Origin: Chara braunii
Taxonomy: Eukaryota > Streptophyta > Charophyceae > Charales > Characeae
Direction of reading: 5' to 3'
DNA: 34,620 nt
Assembly (NCBI GenBank): GCA_003427395.1
Contig: BFEA01000156.1
Coordinates: forward strand, 2,216,402 to 2,251,021
The notes beneath the pieces were generated by a model. The model did not search any database, was not told the DNA's origin, and saw only the letters and a program-made list of their open reading frames with translations. The position numbers and the translations under genes were made by a program. This document shows, in pieces, positions 33,101 through 34,620 of this stretch; position 1 is the first letter of the stretch; the number at the start of each line of letters is the position of its first letter.

Positions 33101-34115
33101 TAACACAATCAGGTATAGAGTTGAAGATTTGTTTATGAAATGCGGGGAATGAGTGATGAGGAGGAGAGATTGAGAGATTAGCAGTGATGCTGAAGTGAGT
33201 GCTGATTCTAAATTGTGGGGATAAGATTTATATGTATTCGAAATAGTGGTTGAAAGGAAAGGGGGTAAAAGGGTGATCGTGGTGGGGAGAGCACATCATG
33301 GGAACGATGTATAATAGGAGAGAAGATACAAATATTCTATTTAATTAACAAATTTGGTACCTAGCAGGGAGGAGGTATAGATTCATGGGACCTACCTAAA
33401 TGTAATATACGACATATACAAGTTTGGTAGGCGTACGAAAAAGAATGGCATCGTAGTGATTTATTTCAGGTGCATCACAGTGAGTTATTTCACAGATATG
33501 CGTGGTCAATACTCGAAGAGAATTGACACGTACACATGATAGTATATGCCTGCGATATCGCCATGAACGTACCAGGACAGTAAAACAGGATATGTATATC
33601 CTTATGAAGATGTCGAATGTACAAGAGATACGTATTGTGGTGCATAGCACATTATATTTTATCCGATGTTTGGTACCTGGGAGAAAGGAAGGAAAGATAC
33701 ATTGGAAATACCTGGATGGAATATGCGGCATGTGCGGAACTTCTATGTGGATGGAAATGAACTTTAAGTACGATAATGAAGGCATGTGAGAAGTACATAT
33801 GGGATAGTTTTATGATGATTATGATTTAGATAGGCATGAAAGGTAGATGCATACATTGTACCGAGAATCCAGTAGAATCAGGTATAGAGCTGAAAATTCG
33901 TTTATGAAATGTGGGGAATGTGTGACGAGAAGAATGAGAGATTGAGCGAGTAGCGGGATGCAGAAGTAAGTGCTGATTTTAAATTGTCGGGAGAAGATTT
34001 ATATGTGTTTGAGATAGTGGCTTAAAGGACAGGAGGCAAAAGGGTGATCGTGGAAGGGAGGGCACGTCATGGGAACGATGTATAGTAGGAGAGAAGATAC
34101 AAATATCTCTAATAC
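30110..34115. repeat. About 0.8-kb tandem array, five units plus partial
   Basis: The phrase GAGCACATCATGGGAACGAT (with variants) recurs at 30133, 30941, 31752, 32493, 33293 and 34064, giving unit lengths of 808, 811, 741, 800 and 771 bp. Each unit also carries GATTTATTTCACGTGCAT, GATATGCATGGTCAATAGT, CGAATGTACGAGAGATACGT and GAACTGCAAGTACGAGAATG in the same order. The units are diverged and contain indels. The + strand is strongly purine-rich, so the minus strand has few stop codons and yields look-alike ORFs in every unit that are not convincing genes. Confidence 0.93.
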
Positions 34116-34565
34116 AATAAAGGAAGAAGCGGGTCTCGCGTGACGGGCCCAATAGAAACCGGGCGCCGCCACTCGGGACGGCTCCCAGGCACGGGAAGTA
34201 ACCGTGGAGCGTGGCGGGCCGCGCCGGGCCGAACGGGACAGGCCGCGGGTGAAAAGCGACGACCAACGGTGTCAAACGTGCCGCTTGGACCCGCTTGGAC
34301 CCCGCGGCGGACCGGGTGCATTCAGGCTGCGGTACCCATAGCATGCGGCCGCGGGAAAAAGCAGCGGGGTGCGCGTTCGCACAGGGGCGGGCCCGTGTTG
34401 GCCATCATGCGCAGCAGGGTGGAGCGCGATCGCAGTGCGGCGGGGCTGGGCGAAAAGTGATGGGCCACGGTGGCAACCGTGCCGCGTGGACCCGCTTGGA
34501 TGCCGCGGCGGACCTGGTGCATTCAGCCTGTGGAGGGAGCGCGCGGCGGCGAGGCGGGGCTTTGC
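34116..34565. repeat. GC-rich block with about 201-bp internal repeat
   Basis: Composition changes abruptly from AT-rich to GC/CpG-rich right after the array. GTGAAAAGCGAC...CCGCTTGGACCCGCTTGGA...CCGCGGCGGACC-GGTGCATTCAG recurs about 201 bp later (34250 and 34451) with a dozen or so changes. No rRNA or protein identity recognised. Confidence 0.75.
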
Positions 34566-34569
34566 AGAT

Positions 34570-34575
34570 GGTGTG

Positions 34576-34620
<45 letters not shown>
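34570..34620. repeat. (GT)n microsatellite at window end
   Basis: GT dinucleotide tract with one TT interruption, running off the window. Confidence 0.95.

Noticed and set aside
30447-33785. Similar 90-200-codon minus-strand ORFs in each unit of the 0.8-kb array
   Set aside because: The + strand is purine-rich, so its complement has few stop codons. The predicted peptides shift frame between units, have no consistent start or end and show no recognisable domain.

Overview
The window is eukaryotic, repeat-rich nuclear DNA. It carries one convincing protein-coding gene on the + strand, split by long introns, followed by about 12 kb of repeat-dominated sequence. The gene type (malectin-like plus LRR ectodomain, 72-nt LRR exons) places it in the streptophyte lineage. 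Long repeat-filled introns and the abundance of (GA)n/(TG)n/(TA)n make a charophyte alga such as Chara, or another early-diverging streptophyte, my best guess, but this is inference only.

The gene (792-21972, nine exons) was assembled by eye from ORFs, GT/AG splice signals and phase. The joined coding sequence is 4113 nt (1370 codons plus stop), and all eight junctions agree in phase. It encodes a signal peptide, a roughly 250-residue low-complexity block with about 27 GYPQQ-type repeats, two complete malectin-like domains in tandem, a short cysteine-containing LRR N-cap, four LRRs (one per 72-nt exon), one transmembrane helix and a 50-residue cytoplasmic tail. There is no kinase. It is therefore a receptor-like protein (RLP) with the layout of the RLP4 / 'di-glucose-binding protein with LRR' family, but with a duplicated malectin-like domain and a Gly/Tyr/Pro/Gln-rich N-terminal extension.

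Intron 1 (about 8.5 kb) holds dispersed 111-bp snap-back elements, a SINE copy, many short tandem duplications and an untrimmed Nextera mate-pair junction adapter (5044-5081), which marks a probable artificial join. Intron 3 has a 678-bp assembly gap with a hammerhead-ribozyme-like core just upstream of it. Intron 5 has two copies of a tRNA-derived SINE. Intron 8 has a second type of snap-back element.

Downstream, 21973-26750 has no supported gene, only tandem duplications and microsatellites. A truncated U2 snRNA-like sequence lies at 26758-26813. A frame-broken, repeat-type ORF with coiled-coil and acidic segments occupies 27971-29140. A roughly 0.8-kb tandem array fills about 30110-34115, followed by a GC-rich block and a terminal (GT)n tract. 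Apart from the RLP gene, no set of genes in the window appears to work together.
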